Translations under genes and position numbers: made by a program
Notes under the pieces: generated by a model
What the model was told of the DNA's origin: nothing
The model's input: only the letters and a program-made list of their open reading frames with translations
The model's database searches: none
Shown here: positions 49,699 through 59,348 of the stretch, one piece after another
How positions within the stretch are numbered: the first letter of the stretch is position 1
How the letters are laid out: each line of letters begins with the position of its first letter
From: Echinicola jeungdonensis
Lineage (GTDB): Bacteria; Bacteroidota; Bacteroidia; Cytophagales; Cyclobacteriaceae
DNA: 64,000 nt
Assembly: GCF_030409905.1 (NCBI RefSeq)
Contig: NZ_JAUFQT010000001.1
Span: 1,634,001-1,698,000 of the forward strand
Direction: 5' to 3'

Positions 49699-50901
49699 TC
49701 AAGGCAATTGTGAATAGCCATGCCTTGTTTTCCATAAAAAATATTTTTCAAAAAGAATTTTACCGAAATCATAGAAAATATTAGGAACCATAATGGCAAA
49801 ATTCCGGGGTTTAAAAAGTTTATCGGTAAGGATCAACACTTCCTTCTTACCTGCATCCATGATACAGATGCCTGGTATTTTGCCCCAAGGTTTTTTCTTC
49901 AGGACTTTTTTTCCTTGTTGAACCCTGATAATATTCTCAGCTACAATTTTTCCTGTTTCATCTGAAGGATAACCGGTTTTTGGTCCGGAGAAAGGCACTT
50001 TTCCTGGTTGGAAGGGTAATTTAACATCCACTGCAATTCCTGCAGCCCAAACATTGGGCAATGAAACATGTCTATAATCATCTGTAACGGGGATATAGCC
50101 ATTGGCATTGGCTTGTAAACCTGGGGAGTTTTGCACAAAATCTACCCCTACAAAAGGAGGCATCAGCATGGTAAAGCTGCTAGGTAATTCCTCACCGGTG
50201 GTCAGGATTACTTTGTCTTTTTGAACTTCTTGCACCCCAACTTCAGTCCTAAAATGAATATGAAACATTTTCATAAAGGATTTCAGCATAGTTTCGCCCC
50301 CGGCTATTCCATCGATACCGAAATGGCCCAAAAAGGTTTCTGGGGTGATCCAGTAAAGATCAACTTTTTTGCGAATATTCTGTTCCCTTAGCCATTTCTC
50401 GATGTTGAAAAGGAACTCGTAAGCGGCACCCATGCAACCTGCATTTTGAGTGGCTCCCACTACAATAGGGCCTGGGTTCTTTTTAAATTCCTCCAGTGCT
50501 TTTCTAATTTTCATAGCCCCAATTGGGGTTCCCACATAATGTGCATGCTCAGCCACCCCTGGGGCCACGTCATATTTAACTTTTGGCCCGGTCGCTATGA
50601 CCAAATCATCGTAATGTACATCACCTTTTGTAGAATGGACAATTTGGGCATCAGGGTCTACCTTTATGGCCTCAGCTTCGATAAATTCCACACCTTTTTT
50701 CTTAAGAATGGTATCTTTTCTAAAAGAAATATCCTTGATTTCCCTTCGGCCAAAGGGTACCCAAATCAATGAAGGAATAAAGATGAACAAAGGAGATTTA
50801 TCAATTACAATGACCCTTTGTTCGTCTTTTCCTTTTCTTTTGAGTTCAAGTGCGGCGGTCATTCCTGCAAAATTTCCGCCGATAATTACAGAAGTTTTCA
50901 T
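49699..50901 (-). CDS. FAD-dependent oxidoreductase, sulfide:quinone reductase-like
   Basis: A 400-residue membrane-associated flavoprotein. The N-terminal FAD motif VIIGGNFAGMTAALELKRKG (residues 5-24) is followed by IPSLIWVPFGRREIKDI, as in SQR and NDH-2 enzymes. The second nucleotide region is GPIVVGATQNAGCMGAAYEF (about 145-164), with Cys where SQRs have a catalytic Cys. A later Cys is in GICIMDAGKKEVLI, and the C-terminus FFEKYFLWKTRHGY-type tail may bind membrane. The redox partner is probably quinone; sulfide as substrate is inference. Adjacent to the nrf cluster on the same strand, 97 bases downstream of the fused CcsBA gene. Confidence 0.82.
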   Translation of the reverse strand: MKTSVIIGGNFAGMTAALELKRKGKDEQRVIVIDKSPLFIFIPSLIWVPFGRREIKDISFRKDTILKKKGVEFIEAEAIKVDPDAQIVHSTKGDVHYDDLVIATGPKVKYDVAPGVAEHAHYVGTPIGAMKIRKALEEFKKNPGPIVVGATQNAGCMGAAYEFLFNIEKWLREQNIRKKVDLYWITPETFLGHFGIDGIAGGETMLKSFMKMFHIHFRTEVGVQEVQKDKVILTTGEELPSSFTMLMPPFVGVDFVQNSPGLQANANGYIPVTDDYRHVSLPNVWAAGIAVDVKLPFQPGKVPFSGPKTGYPSDETGKIVAENIIRVQQGKKVLKKKPWGKIPGICIMDAGKKEVLILTDKLFKPRNFAIMVPNIFYDFGKILFEKYFLWKTRHGYSQLP

Positions 50902-50997
50902 GGCTTTTGGTCTTGATGGTATGTAATAAAAGTACCTACCAAAGCTTTATTTATCTGTAATATTTATTACATAAAGAATAGAAAAAATTATTGAACA

Positions 50998-53900
50998 TTA
51001 TACTTTCAAATAAGCCTTGGTTTCCTTTGAAAGTCCATTATATCGAATTCCAGCGGCAATAGAGATGATCAGGAGAATAGCTACGGTCCAATAAACCCAG
51101 GTGGGAACGGGAACAGGATCACCTTTGGCATAAGAATGGAGACCAGATAGGTAATAATTGACTCCAAAGGAGGTCATGATAATGGAAGAAAAAGCCCATA
51201 AGCTAGCAAGGTGGTAGACCATAAAATTTTTTAGTCCTGGGACAAGGCGCAGGTGTAAAACACAGGCATAAACCATGATGGATATCAAGGCCCAGGTTTC
51301 TTTTGGATCCCAGGCCCAATAGCGGCCCCAACTTTCATTGGCCCACACCCCGCCTAAAAAGGTTCCAATAGTTAGTAGAAAAAGCCCGATAGTAATGGAC
51401 AACTCATTGACAATCGCTAATTCCAATAAACTATTCCACCAGTTTTTTCCGGAGCTATTGGGTCTAAAAATAATTAATAAAAGAGCCAACAAAGCCATTA
51501 CGGCAGCAAGGGCCAATGGAGCATAACTGCTGACAATGATAGCCACATGGATTTTCAACCAATATGAATGAAGCACTGGCATTAGATTGGTGATTTCCGG
51601 GTTAAGCCATTCCAAAAAGGCTACAAAGAGTAAGGTGCCGGAAAATAACAAACCAAATGGAAGGGTAAACCTGGATTTTTTGGAAAAAATTAACCCAAAA
51701 ATCAATGCTCCCCATCCAACAAAAACCAACATTTCAAAACCATCACTCCTGGGTGGGTGCCGGGCAATGTACCACCTGAGCCCCAAGTGGAAGGTGAAGG
51801 CTAACATCCCCAACCCGCTAAGTACCAGCCCGATTTTCCAAAGTACTTTGGATAGATTAGCATCATGAAAGGTTTTCCAAAGGGCGATTCCAAGCATTAG
51901 AATTCCAAGTACCCAAAAATATCCAAAAAGACGGCTGCCTAAATTTAATTTGGTATATAATAATTCTGCTTTAATCCGGTTATCCGATGGATATACTTCC
52001 TTACCGGCCTTTCGCTGGAAAAGATCGATATAATCCAGGGATTCTTCCGCTTTGGTCCATTTTCCCGTTTCAAGACCCTTTTGTAATCCCTGAAGGTAGA
52101 TATTGGAAATATGTTTGACAAATTGCGCATCCTCCTCATCAAAACCCTGTTGGTAATTTTGCTTGGTGTACCAGGTATTGTTTTCATCCAATCGATTGGG
52201 AAAAAGCTTTAGAAAATCCCCAGTTAGCAAACCATAAAAAATATTGAATCGCTCATCAACTTCGAGAAGTTCATTGTCCCCTTCATTCCGTTCAGCCGGT
52301 TTAAGTAAATTGGCACGTTCTACCATTTGCTGTAACTTGTATTGCCCTTCTGGCCCCAGAAAATCCATAAAACTTATGGCAGGTTGGGGATCTATCCCCA
52401 ATTCCTTGAAAATGTTGTAACCTTTTTCTTTATCAATCTTAATAATGGACATTTTGCTAAGCATTTCTGGGTACATCTGTACCGCCAGTAAAAACTGCTC
52501 AGGGCTTAAATGGATCCCATGTTCCTTCAATTGTACCTGGGAGCTTCCTGCTAATTTTCTAACAATTTCATGAGCCAGGGTATTTAGCGGTTTCATACGA
52601 CCATCCAGGTCCTGGACGATGAGTTTTCCATATTCAGCTGCTTGCTTTTCCGGAATCACCCATTCAGGAAATTTTTTTTCTGCATGTAAGGGGATTGCAG
52701 AGCAAAAAAGGAACATTGGCAAAAGATATTTTGACTTTTTTATCTTCTTAAGTTGGGAATTAAGGTGTTGAAACCGGCTGTTTAATGTGAAAAGGCTAAA
52801 AAACATACCCAGAACCAGCAAAAAGTATCCAATATAAGTTAGCGTACTTCCTAAATAGTCCTGGTTGATGGAAAGTACGGTTCCTTTTTCATCTGTATCA
52901 TAAGATGTCTGGTAAAACCTGTAGCCACGATAATCCAGGACATTGTTCATATAAATTCTAAAATCAAGGTTTTTTTGCCCATCTTTTACCACTACTTCAC
53001 TGGCGTAGCTTGAAGGACTTTGGCTTCCGGGATACCTTTCCATCTGGAAATCTTTTAAATAAACCGAGAAGGGTAAAGTATGGGCTTTGGGACCATAGGT
53101 GATTTGATAGGTTTTGCCCTGATAATTGAATGTTTTCCAATCAGGGTCAAGTTTGACCAAAGGGAAATAGATTTGGTCAATGATTTTATTTTTATCGGCC
53201 AATATTTCAATTTTTACCGCATCAGGCAGATTTTCAGCAATTTTTGGATCTTTTTCTTCAACATACACCAGTTTGCTTTCTTCATTAATGGATTTTAACA
53301 TAAAAGCCCCATCTTCCCACTGGTACAGGGTTCTCAATTGCAATGGTTTTTTCTCCCCAGCATGCAAAACCCCGATTTCTTGTGTACTCATTTGCATTAT
53401 TTGAAGGTGAAGGTCACTGCTGATCATCCAGGTGCCGTCCCGCTTATACACCTTGATGGGGCTAGGTCCCTCTTTTTCGGTACCCAGGCTAATGTTTTTC
53501 ATTGAAAGGGTCTTTCCCCTTGATAAAGTGATATCCTGTCGGCCTTCACCCAAGGTTAGGGCCAGGTCGAGGTAATCTTTATCTCCATTTTCAAATGCCA
53601 TTTGGGCATTTGGAATATATTCTTTGATTCTGACATTAAAAGGTTGGTCGAATGGAATTGACACATTTTGAGGTTGAAAAGTGTGGGCTGTTAGCTTTAA
53701 AGGCATTTCAAATACCCGATGGCCATCCTTACCGATTTCTTTTATCTGCAAAAAGTGATCATTGGAATAATAGGTTTGCTCGGCTTTCCCTTCCCGTATA
53801 TGGATGGTACCTGAATGGCTGAAATATCTGGTAATACCTGCCGCTATAATTATCAGTACAAAAGCAATGTGAAATAAACCTATGGGCCATTTTTGTCTGG

Positions 53901-54111
53901 TGAATAAGCGGTATTTTTTGATATTGGCCAAAAAATTAATAGCCAATAAAACCATGACCATTTCAAACCACCAGGATTCATAAACGGTATGCCAGGCAGT
54001 TGCAGTACCATAATCGTTTTCAATAAAAGTGGCAATTGCCATTGCTCCGGCAAATAGGATCAAAAGGAGAAGCATTAATTTACTGGAGACCAGCAACCGG
54101 AATATCTTCAT
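50998..54111 (-). CDS. ccsBA: fused ResB-CcsA cytochrome c synthesis protein (CcsBA)
   Basis: A 1037-residue polytopic membrane protein uniting both halves of the system II heme lyase. The N-terminal ResB/CcsB part has membrane helices and a large periplasmic region (about 85-440). A signal-like start of the second half follows (FLFCSAIPLHAEKKFPEW), and the C-terminal CcsA part contains the heme-handling WWD-type motif WGRYWAWDPKETWALIS (about 940-955). Fused CcsBA proteins are known from Bacteroidota and Epsilonproteobacteria, often beside NrfHA. It attaches heme to NrfA and NrfH here. It follows nrfA by 71 bases. Confidence 0.93.
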   Translation of the reverse strand: MKIFRLLVSSKLMLLLLILFAGAMAIATFIENDYGTATAWHTVYESWWFEMVMVLLAINFLANIKKYRLFTRQKWPIGLFHIAFVLIIIAAGITRYFSHSGTIHIREGKAEQTYYSNDHFLQIKEIGKDGHRVFEMPLKLTAHTFQPQNVSIPFDQPFNVRIKEYIPNAQMAFENGDKDYLDLALTLGEGRQDITLSRGKTLSMKNISLGTEKEGPSPIKVYKRDGTWMISSDLHLQIMQMSTQEIGVLHAGEKKPLQLRTLYQWEDGAFMLKSINEESKLVYVEEKDPKIAENLPDAVKIEILADKNKIIDQIYFPLVKLDPDWKTFNYQGKTYQITYGPKAHTLPFSVYLKDFQMERYPGSQSPSSYASEVVVKDGQKNLDFRIYMNNVLDYRGYRFYQTSYDTDEKGTVLSINQDYLGSTLTYIGYFLLVLGMFFSLFTLNSRFQHLNSQLKKIKKSKYLLPMFLFCSAIPLHAEKKFPEWVIPEKQAAEYGKLIVQDLDGRMKPLNTLAHEIVRKLAGSSQVQLKEHGIHLSPEQFLLAVQMYPEMLSKMSIIKIDKEKGYNIFKELGIDPQPAISFMDFLGPEGQYKLQQMVERANLLKPAERNEGDNELLEVDERFNIFYGLLTGDFLKLFPNRLDENNTWYTKQNYQQGFDEEDAQFVKHISNIYLQGLQKGLETGKWTKAEESLDYIDLFQRKAGKEVYPSDNRIKAELLYTKLNLGSRLFGYFWVLGILMLGIALWKTFHDANLSKVLWKIGLVLSGLGMLAFTFHLGLRWYIARHPPRSDGFEMLVFVGWGALIFGLIFSKKSRFTLPFGLLFSGTLLFVAFLEWLNPEITNLMPVLHSYWLKIHVAIIVSSYAPLALAAVMALLALLLIIFRPNSSGKNWWNSLLELAIVNELSITIGLFLLTIGTFLGGVWANESWGRYWAWDPKETWALISIMVYACVLHLRLVPGLKNFMVYHLASLWAFSSIIMTSFGVNYYLSGLHSYAKGDPVPVPTWVYWTVAILLIISIAAGIRYNGLSKETKAYLKV

Positions 54112-54182
54112 ATTAAATAAATTTCTACTTTAATTGGTTTTGAAAAGCCCGATGGGCTTTGTGCCTTGGGATGAATTTTGGA

Positions 54183-55676
54183 TCATTCAGTGGATACCAT
54201 TTCTACGGAATAACCTTCTTCCCGCTGTTTTCCTTCTTTTAGCCATTGGGGAACAACTTCCTCAAGAAACTCTTCCTTAGCAGCATTTTCTTTTTCTATA
54301 TCTAATCCGATATAAGCTTGCAAAGCCTCAGTATCTTCAAAATCTGGCATTTCTACAGGCTTGTTGTGACCCAGGTCCGCCAGTAGCCTAGCCAATTTGA
54401 TACGGGTTTCCTCGATGATGGAAGTTGCTGAAGTGACAATACTGCTAGTAGGAAGTGGGGCATGAAATGCAGCTCCATGTGAAGCTACAGCATAATCCCA
54501 TCTCCATTGGGCATGACGGATACCTTGCTGGATTTCATCCATTTGTTCTTGTTTGGCCCCCAATTCCCAGGCTTTACCAGCTTCAATATGAGCTTTGGCG
54601 ATGAGTCTCATTAATTTTTGGGATCCTTCTTTTATTAGACGTTGCCTTTCATAAACGTCCGTTATTAAATCTTCCTTCTTTTCTCTATGACATACAAAAC
54701 AGGAATTTTCAACATTGCTAAGGGGGGATCCAATATGGTGGTCTGTAAATTTTTGCCCTCCTTCTGTTTTATAAGGCATATGGCAGTCAGCACAGGATAC
54801 CCCTCTTTTTGCATGGACCCCTAAAGAATATAATTCATAGTCAGGGTGCTGGGCCTTTAGCATAGGGGTTTTACTGATTGGGTGAACCCAATCTGCAAAT
54901 TCCAGTTTATCATAATAGGCTTCAACAGATTGCGCATCCATTCCATCTTTCCACGGAAAGGTGAGGTATTGGGCACCTTTTTTCTCTGGGTTATCTTTAA
55001 CAAAATAATATTCCACATGGCACTGTGCACATACCAAACTCCGCATTTCCTGGTGGCTTGCGGCATTTATGTCCTTACCCATTGCCTCAAAAGCTTCTAT
55101 CAAGGCAGGTCTTGTAATGGTTAAGTTCAAGGTTTCCGGATTATGGCAATCTGCACAACCAATGGGGTTAATAATTTCGGACCCAAAATCAGACCATTTC
55201 TTGCTATAAAATTCTGTTACCCCAATTTCTTTCATCAATCTGGGCACATCTGGACTTTTACAGGTCCAACAAGTACTTGGCATAGGACCTTCCCCAGGCT
55301 CCATTGGAGCGCCGGTTCGAAGGATATTTCTGATATCATTTACAGCATGGGCATGTCCTTTAGGTTGGTTGTATTCTTTGCTGAATCCATACCCTGCCCA
55401 TAAGATCACTAGTTCTGGATCTTCCTCAAGGACCGCTATGTGACCACTGGTATTGTACATACTGTGGAAGGAAGTATCCTGGGTTTTCATGTAAGATTGG
55501 TATTGTCTTGGAAAATTAAGCCCCCAAATGGAATCTCGCGGTTCGATACCATTGATATCCACTTTAGGTTCATAGGCAAACCTGGCCTCGGTTCTGCGAT
55601 CCATAATGGAATAAGCAAGCATGGCCAATAAAAAAACTAACACGGCAGTAATGATAAAAAGAATCCAGTTTTTCAT
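54183..55676 (-). CDS. nrfA: cytochrome c nitrite reductase catalytic subunit NrfA
   Basis: A 497-residue pentaheme enzyme reducing nitrite to ammonia at the outer face of the cytoplasmic membrane. An N-terminal anchor or signal (NWILFIITAVLVFLLAMLAYSI) precedes the heme sites. The active-site heme uses CWTCK (CxxCK, near residue 138), and four classical CxxCH motifs follow: CADCH, CAQCH, CADCH and CFVCH. All five expected hemes are present. The gene is directly followed by ccsBA and preceded by nrfH with four bases between, giving an nrfHA operon typical of Bacteroidota and Deltaproteobacteria. Confidence 0.97.
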   Translation of the reverse strand: MKNWILFIITAVLVFLLAMLAYSIMDRRTEARFAYEPKVDINGIEPRDSIWGLNFPRQYQSYMKTQDTSFHSMYNTSGHIAVLEEDPELVILWAGYGFSKEYNQPKGHAHAVNDIRNILRTGAPMEPGEGPMPSTCWTCKSPDVPRLMKEIGVTEFYSKKWSDFGSEIINPIGCADCHNPETLNLTITRPALIEAFEAMGKDINAASHQEMRSLVCAQCHVEYYFVKDNPEKKGAQYLTFPWKDGMDAQSVEAYYDKLEFADWVHPISKTPMLKAQHPDYELYSLGVHAKRGVSCADCHMPYKTEGGQKFTDHHIGSPLSNVENSCFVCHREKKEDLITDVYERQRLIKEGSQKLMRLIAKAHIEAGKAWELGAKQEQMDEIQQGIRHAQWRWDYAVASHGAAFHAPLPTSSIVTSATSIIEETRIKLARLLADLGHNKPVEMPDFEDTEALQAYIGLDIEKENAAKEEFLEEVVPQWLKEGKQREEGYSVEMVSTE

Positions 55677-55680
55677 AACC

Positions 55681-56331
55681 CTATTTGTTTGATTGCTGTT
55701 GGTCTTTATGTTTTTTCATGGAAGATTTTAACCAGGCTGGTATTACTTCCATTTCCTCTGATGTATATTCTTTAATAGGTTCAATCTGATAACCCACAGA
55801 TGAAAGGCTTTTTATTTTACCATGGGGAACATCTCTATGACATTCCCAGCAAGTCCTGTCCGTACGGTTTTCACTATGATGTTCTACAAAACTCATCAAC
55901 TTGGCATCAGTGACTTGGTCTTGGTGGCAGCGTATGCAATTACTTTGGATTACTGCTCTTGAAGGTTCCAAGGCCCTTATAACCTCCGGTTCTTGTCTTA
56001 ATGTGAATATGGAGGCATGGTAAAGCCCATCTTTGGCCTTGAAAAAATATTTATTGAATACATTGTCATGTGGAACATGGCAGTCATTACAGTGGGCTAC
56101 CTCCCGATGCGAGCTGTGGGTCCAGGTAATGTACTGGGGAGTCATTAGGTGGCAGTTTACGCATGCTTGTGGATCATCTGAAAGATAAGATGCGGCATTG
56201 CTTAACCTTAGAACATAAATTCCTAAGCCGAAAATGGCAGCTACTAGTACAATTGCAGGTTTTCTCCACTTGTGGGGAGGGATAAGGTTCCACCGGAATA
56301 ATTTCCTTTTTGTAGTTTGCCAAAAACTCAT
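55681..56331 (-). CDS. nrfH: cytochrome c nitrite reductase small subunit NrfH
   Basis: A 216-residue membrane-anchored tetraheme quinol dehydrogenase of the NapC/NirT family that passes electrons from menaquinol to NrfA. One N-terminal membrane helix (AIVLVAAIFGLGIYVLRLS, about 26-44) precedes four CxxCH motifs: CVNCH, CNDCH, CIRCH and CWECH. The chain is slightly longer than usual NrfH (150-180) through a C-terminal Lys-rich tail. First gene of the nrf operon; no FNR-like or NsrR-like site was identifiable in the 150-base upstream gap. Confidence 0.95.
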   Translation of the reverse strand: MSFWQTTKRKLFRWNLIPPHKWRKPAIVLVAAIFGLGIYVLRLSNAASYLSDDPQACVNCHLMTPQYITWTHSSHREVAHCNDCHVPHDNVFNKYFFKAKDGLYHASIFTLRQEPEVIRALEPSRAVIQSNCIRCHQDQVTDAKLMSFVEHHSENRTDRTCWECHRDVPHGKIKSLSSVGYQIEPIKEYTSEEMEVIPAWLKSSMKKHKDQQQSNK

Positions 56332-56480
56332 ACACTACTAATTAAAAAAAACATGAATCCATTATTACCCTTTAAAATATTGGGTGGCAATAGATTATTT
56401 CCTCAACAAATTAGGAAAATTTAATTAGGGATTAAAATGATAAAAGTCAGGGTTTATTGAATTATATTTTTGTGGGGGAA

Positions 56481-57161
56481 TTAATTTTTTGGAAATATTA
56501 ACCATGAAGGATCTGGGCAATTGTTTTTATATTTTTCAAGGTCACTTTCAGCACATACACCAAGGTAATCCCCTTCTTGCCCTTCCATATCTATCACCAA
56601 TTGGAAATGAAGGTGAGGTGGCCAATTGCCATTTTCCTCATAGGCTCCAATATGTCCTATGATTTCCCCGGCCTTTGCTTTCTTTCCTTTTTCCAGCCCG
56701 GTAAGGTCTTTTTTCGACAAATGTCCAAAGAGACTATGGAAATAAATCCCTTCAATTTGATGTTTTAAAATGATTACTGGTCCGTAATTTCCCAATTCAT
56801 CATGATCAAAAAAACTGTGAATTTCCCCATCCATGGGCACAAAAACAGGATGGCCTATATTGGCCCATATATCTACCCCCAAATGAATGTTTCGGTATTC
56901 TCCGGATGGAGTAGCAAACACAGGGCTTCTTTTGTAAAAGCTCCGATGTTCCAAATACCCTCCATAACCAAATTTTTTCCCATTTTTGTCCAATATCTCT
57001 GGCACATATTGACTAAAGCTAGCCATATCTGCCAAATTTAATTTTTCTAAATCATTATTGGATTCAGAAAAATCAAAGTATATTGTATTTTCTGGGGTCA
57101 ACTTTTGCCCCATAATAGGGAAAAATGAGGCCTTTTTAAGTAAATGCTTAATTTTTTCCAT
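56481..57161 (-). CDS. M23 family metallopeptidase
   Basis: A 226-residue LytM/M23 peptidase, starting at the ATG complementary to 57159-57161 (MEKIKHLLKKAS); the frame extends six codons to a TTG. The zinc-ligand motifs HLGVDIWANIG (H-x3-D) and PPHLHFQL (H-x-H) are present. The domain core GHPVFVPMDGEIHSFFDHDELGNYGPVIILKH is typical. No signal peptide is evident, which is unusual for a cell-wall peptidase, so it may act in the cytoplasm or be exported otherwise. Substrate peptidoglycan is inferred from the family. Confidence 0.87.
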   Translation of the reverse strand: MEKIKHLLKKASFFPIMGQKLTPENTIYFDFSESNNDLEKLNLADMASFSQYVPEILDKNGKKFGYGGYLEHRSFYKRSPVFATPSGEYRNIHLGVDIWANIGHPVFVPMDGEIHSFFDHDELGNYGPVIILKHQIEGIYFHSLFGHLSKKDLTGLEKGKKAKAGEIIGHIGAYEENGNWPPHLHFQLVIDMEGQEGDYLGVCAESDLEKYKNNCPDPSWLIFPKN

Positions 57162-57219
57162 CCCTAGTAATTTAAACAAAAAAATTTATTGTGAATTAAT
57201 CGCCCTAATTATAAGGAAA

Positions 57220-58173
57220 ATGGAGAATTATAGATTTCCCAAATTAATAGAAATCAAACAGGCTTATCAACGGATTATGGCCTATGTTCACCGTACCCCC
57301 ATCATGACCTGCTCAACCATTGATAAAATGGCAGGTTGTGAAATATTTTTCAAATGTGAAAATTTACAAAAAGTGGGATCCTTTAAGGCTCGGGGTGCTA
57401 CTAATGCTTTACTTAAACTTTCCCCAAGTCAAAGGGAAAAAGGCGTAGCCACCCATAGTAGTGGAAACCATGCTGCGGCCTTGGCCTTGGCTGCCAATCT
57501 TTGTGGTAATAAGGCCTACATCGTTATGCCTTCCAATTCCTCGCAAATAAAAAAAGATGCGGTAAAGGGTTATGGAGGTGAAATTATAGAATGCGAACCT
57601 GGGCAAAAATTCCGGGAGGCCAAATTGGAAGAGGTCCTTAGAAATACCGGGGCCAGCTATATTCCTCCTTATGATCATATGGATGTCATTGAAGGACAGG
57701 CCACCTGTGCCCTTGAGATGTGGGAAGAAAAGATTCCTTTTGATGCATTGATTACTCCTGTTGGGGGTGGAGGTTTATTTGCTGGTACCATTCTTACCAC
57801 ACATTACAAATCAAAAAAAACACCCGTTTATGCAGGGGAACCAAAAGGGGCTGATGATGCCTATCAGAGCTTTAAATCCAAAAAATATATTCCTTTAAAA
57901 AATCCCAAAACTATTGCTGATGGATTATTGACTTCTTTGGGTAAACGGAATTTTGAAATAATATTGGCACTTGGTGAGGATATTTTTACCGTTACGGACA
58001 AGGAAATTGTGGAAGCTATGCAATTGATTTTTGAACGGATGAAGTTGGTGGTGGAGCCAAGTAGCGCTGTAGCCCTTGCAGCCATATTGGCCAATAAGAA
58101 GGTTTTTGCAGGAAAGAAAGTAGGTTTGATCCTATCAGGAGGAAACATAGATTGGGAGCATTTACCATTTTAG
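57220..58173 (+). CDS. PLP-dependent threonine/serine dehydratase-like enzyme
   Basis: A 317-residue fold-type II PLP enzyme. ATG 57220 (MENYRFPKLIEIKQAYQRI) fits; the open frame runs back into the M23 gene. The PLP lysine lies in GSFKARGATNALLKL (about 56-70). A Ser/Asn substrate loop HSSGNHAAALALAA and the phosphate-binding GGGGLFAG are present. It resembles threonine ammonia-lyase or serine racemase, catabolic type without a regulatory ACT domain. Substrate specificity cannot be set by eye. Divergent from the M23 gene with only 58 bases between starts. Confidence 0.9.
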   Translation: MENYRFPKLIEIKQAYQRIMAYVHRTPIMTCSTIDKMAGCEIFFKCENLQKVGSFKARGATNALLKLSPSQREKGVATHSSGNHAAALALAANLCGNKAYIVMPSNSSQIKKDAVKGYGGEIIECEPGQKFREAKLEEVLRNTGASYIPPYDHMDVIEGQATCALEMWEEKIPFDALITPVGGGGLFAGTILTTHYKSKKTPVYAGEPKGADDAYQSFKSKKYIPLKNPKTIADGLLTSLGKRNFEIILALGEDIFTVTDKEIVEAMQLIFERMKLVVEPSSAVALAAILANKKVFAGKKVGLILSGGNIDWEHLPF

Positions 58174-58189
58174 CAAATAATGAAAATAA

Positions 58190-59332
58190 TTAGGCCACAA
58201 TGCCGTAAAGTTCCTTCAATTTTGCTACCGTGTAATCAATTTCTTCTATTGTATTGAAATGAGAAAACGAAAAACGAACTGCATCCCTTTTTGGGTCAGC
58301 TTCCAATGCCCTTAATACATGGGAGCCCACCAATGCCCCACTGCTGCAGGCAGATCCGCCTGAAACGGAAATTCCATTCAAATCCAAATTGAACAAAAGC
58401 ATTCCTTCATTTTCTTCAGATGGAGGCAAGCTAACATTCAAAATGGTATAAAGGCTTTGGTCCATATCCCCCGAATAACCATTAAACTGAACCCCTGGGA
58501 TAGCAGCTGTTACCAGTTCTATAAAACGCTTCTTCAGCATTTTGATATGGCTCCTACGGGATTCCATTTCTTCCTGGGCAAGTTCAAATGCTTTGGCAAT
58601 TCCTACAATGCCATAAACATTTTCTGTTCCTCCCCGCATGCTTCTTTCCTGGGATCCACCTAAAATCAAGGGATGGATTTTCTTGTTTTTATTGACATAT
58701 AAAATTCCTGACCCTTTAGGTCCATGGAACTTGTGCCCACCGGCTGCTACTGCGTCAACGGGTAAATTTTGGAGATCCAGGGAATAGTGTCCCATGGTTT
58801 GGACTGTATCCGAATGAAAAAATGCGCCAAATTCCTGGCAAAGCTTACCAATGGCATGCAGGTCACTAAGGTTTCCTATCTCATTATTGGCATGCATCAG
58901 GGATACCAAAGAGGAAGGGTTTTTTTCAAGTAGCTCCTTTAAATGTTCCAGGTTTAACTCCCCCTTTTTATCGAGATGAACATAACTCAATTGGATCAAT
59001 CCTTTTTTTTCACAGGCTTCCAGAGTATGCAATACTGCGTGGTGTTCAATAGGGGAGGTAATAGCATGTTTTATGCCATAACTTTCTATTGCGCAAAGCA
59101 AAGCTGTATTATCCGCTTCGGTTCCCCCGGAGGTAAAGAATATTTCACCAGGGGAAGCGTTCAGCAGGTGAGCTATTTTTTTTCTGGATTTTTCAATAGC
59201 AGTGCGGACCTCTCGCCCATGCGAATGGACAGAGGAAGGATTGCCAAAGTGATTCCTCATATAAGGCAACATGGCTTCTAACACCCGCTCATCCAGAGGA
59301 GTAGTGGCTGCATTGTCTAAATAAACCTTCAT
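58190..59332 (-). CDS. cysteine desulfurase (IscS/NifS type)
   Basis: A 380-residue PLP enzyme of the class-V fold that removes sulfur from cysteine for iron-sulfur clusters and thionucleosides. MKVYLDNAATTPLDERVLEAMLPYM is the canonical start. The PLP lysine is in AAGGHKFHGPKG (about 196-207) and the mobile-loop persulfide Cys in SVSGGSACSSGAL (about 320-332), indicating IscS-like group I. No scaffold gene is next to it. It follows glmM by 16 bases on the minus strand, so they may be cotranscribed. Confidence 0.95.
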   Translation of the reverse strand: MKVYLDNAATTPLDERVLEAMLPYMRNHFGNPSSVHSHGREVRTAIEKSRKKIAHLLNASPGEIFFTSGGTEADNTALLCAIESYGIKHAITSPIEHHAVLHTLEACEKKGLIQLSYVHLDKKGELNLEHLKELLEKNPSSLVSLMHANNEIGNLSDLHAIGKLCQEFGAFFHSDTVQTMGHYSLDLQNLPVDAVAAGGHKFHGPKGSGILYVNKNKKIHPLILGGSQERSMRGGTENVYGIVGIAKAFELAQEEMESRRSHIKMLKKRFIELVTAAIPGVQFNGYSGDMDQSLYTILNVSLPPSEENEGMLLFNLDLNGISVSGGSACSSGALVGSHVLRALEADPKRDAVRFSFSHFNTIEEIDYTVAKLKELYGIVA

Positions 59333-59348
59333 TGGTACTTAGGGAATA

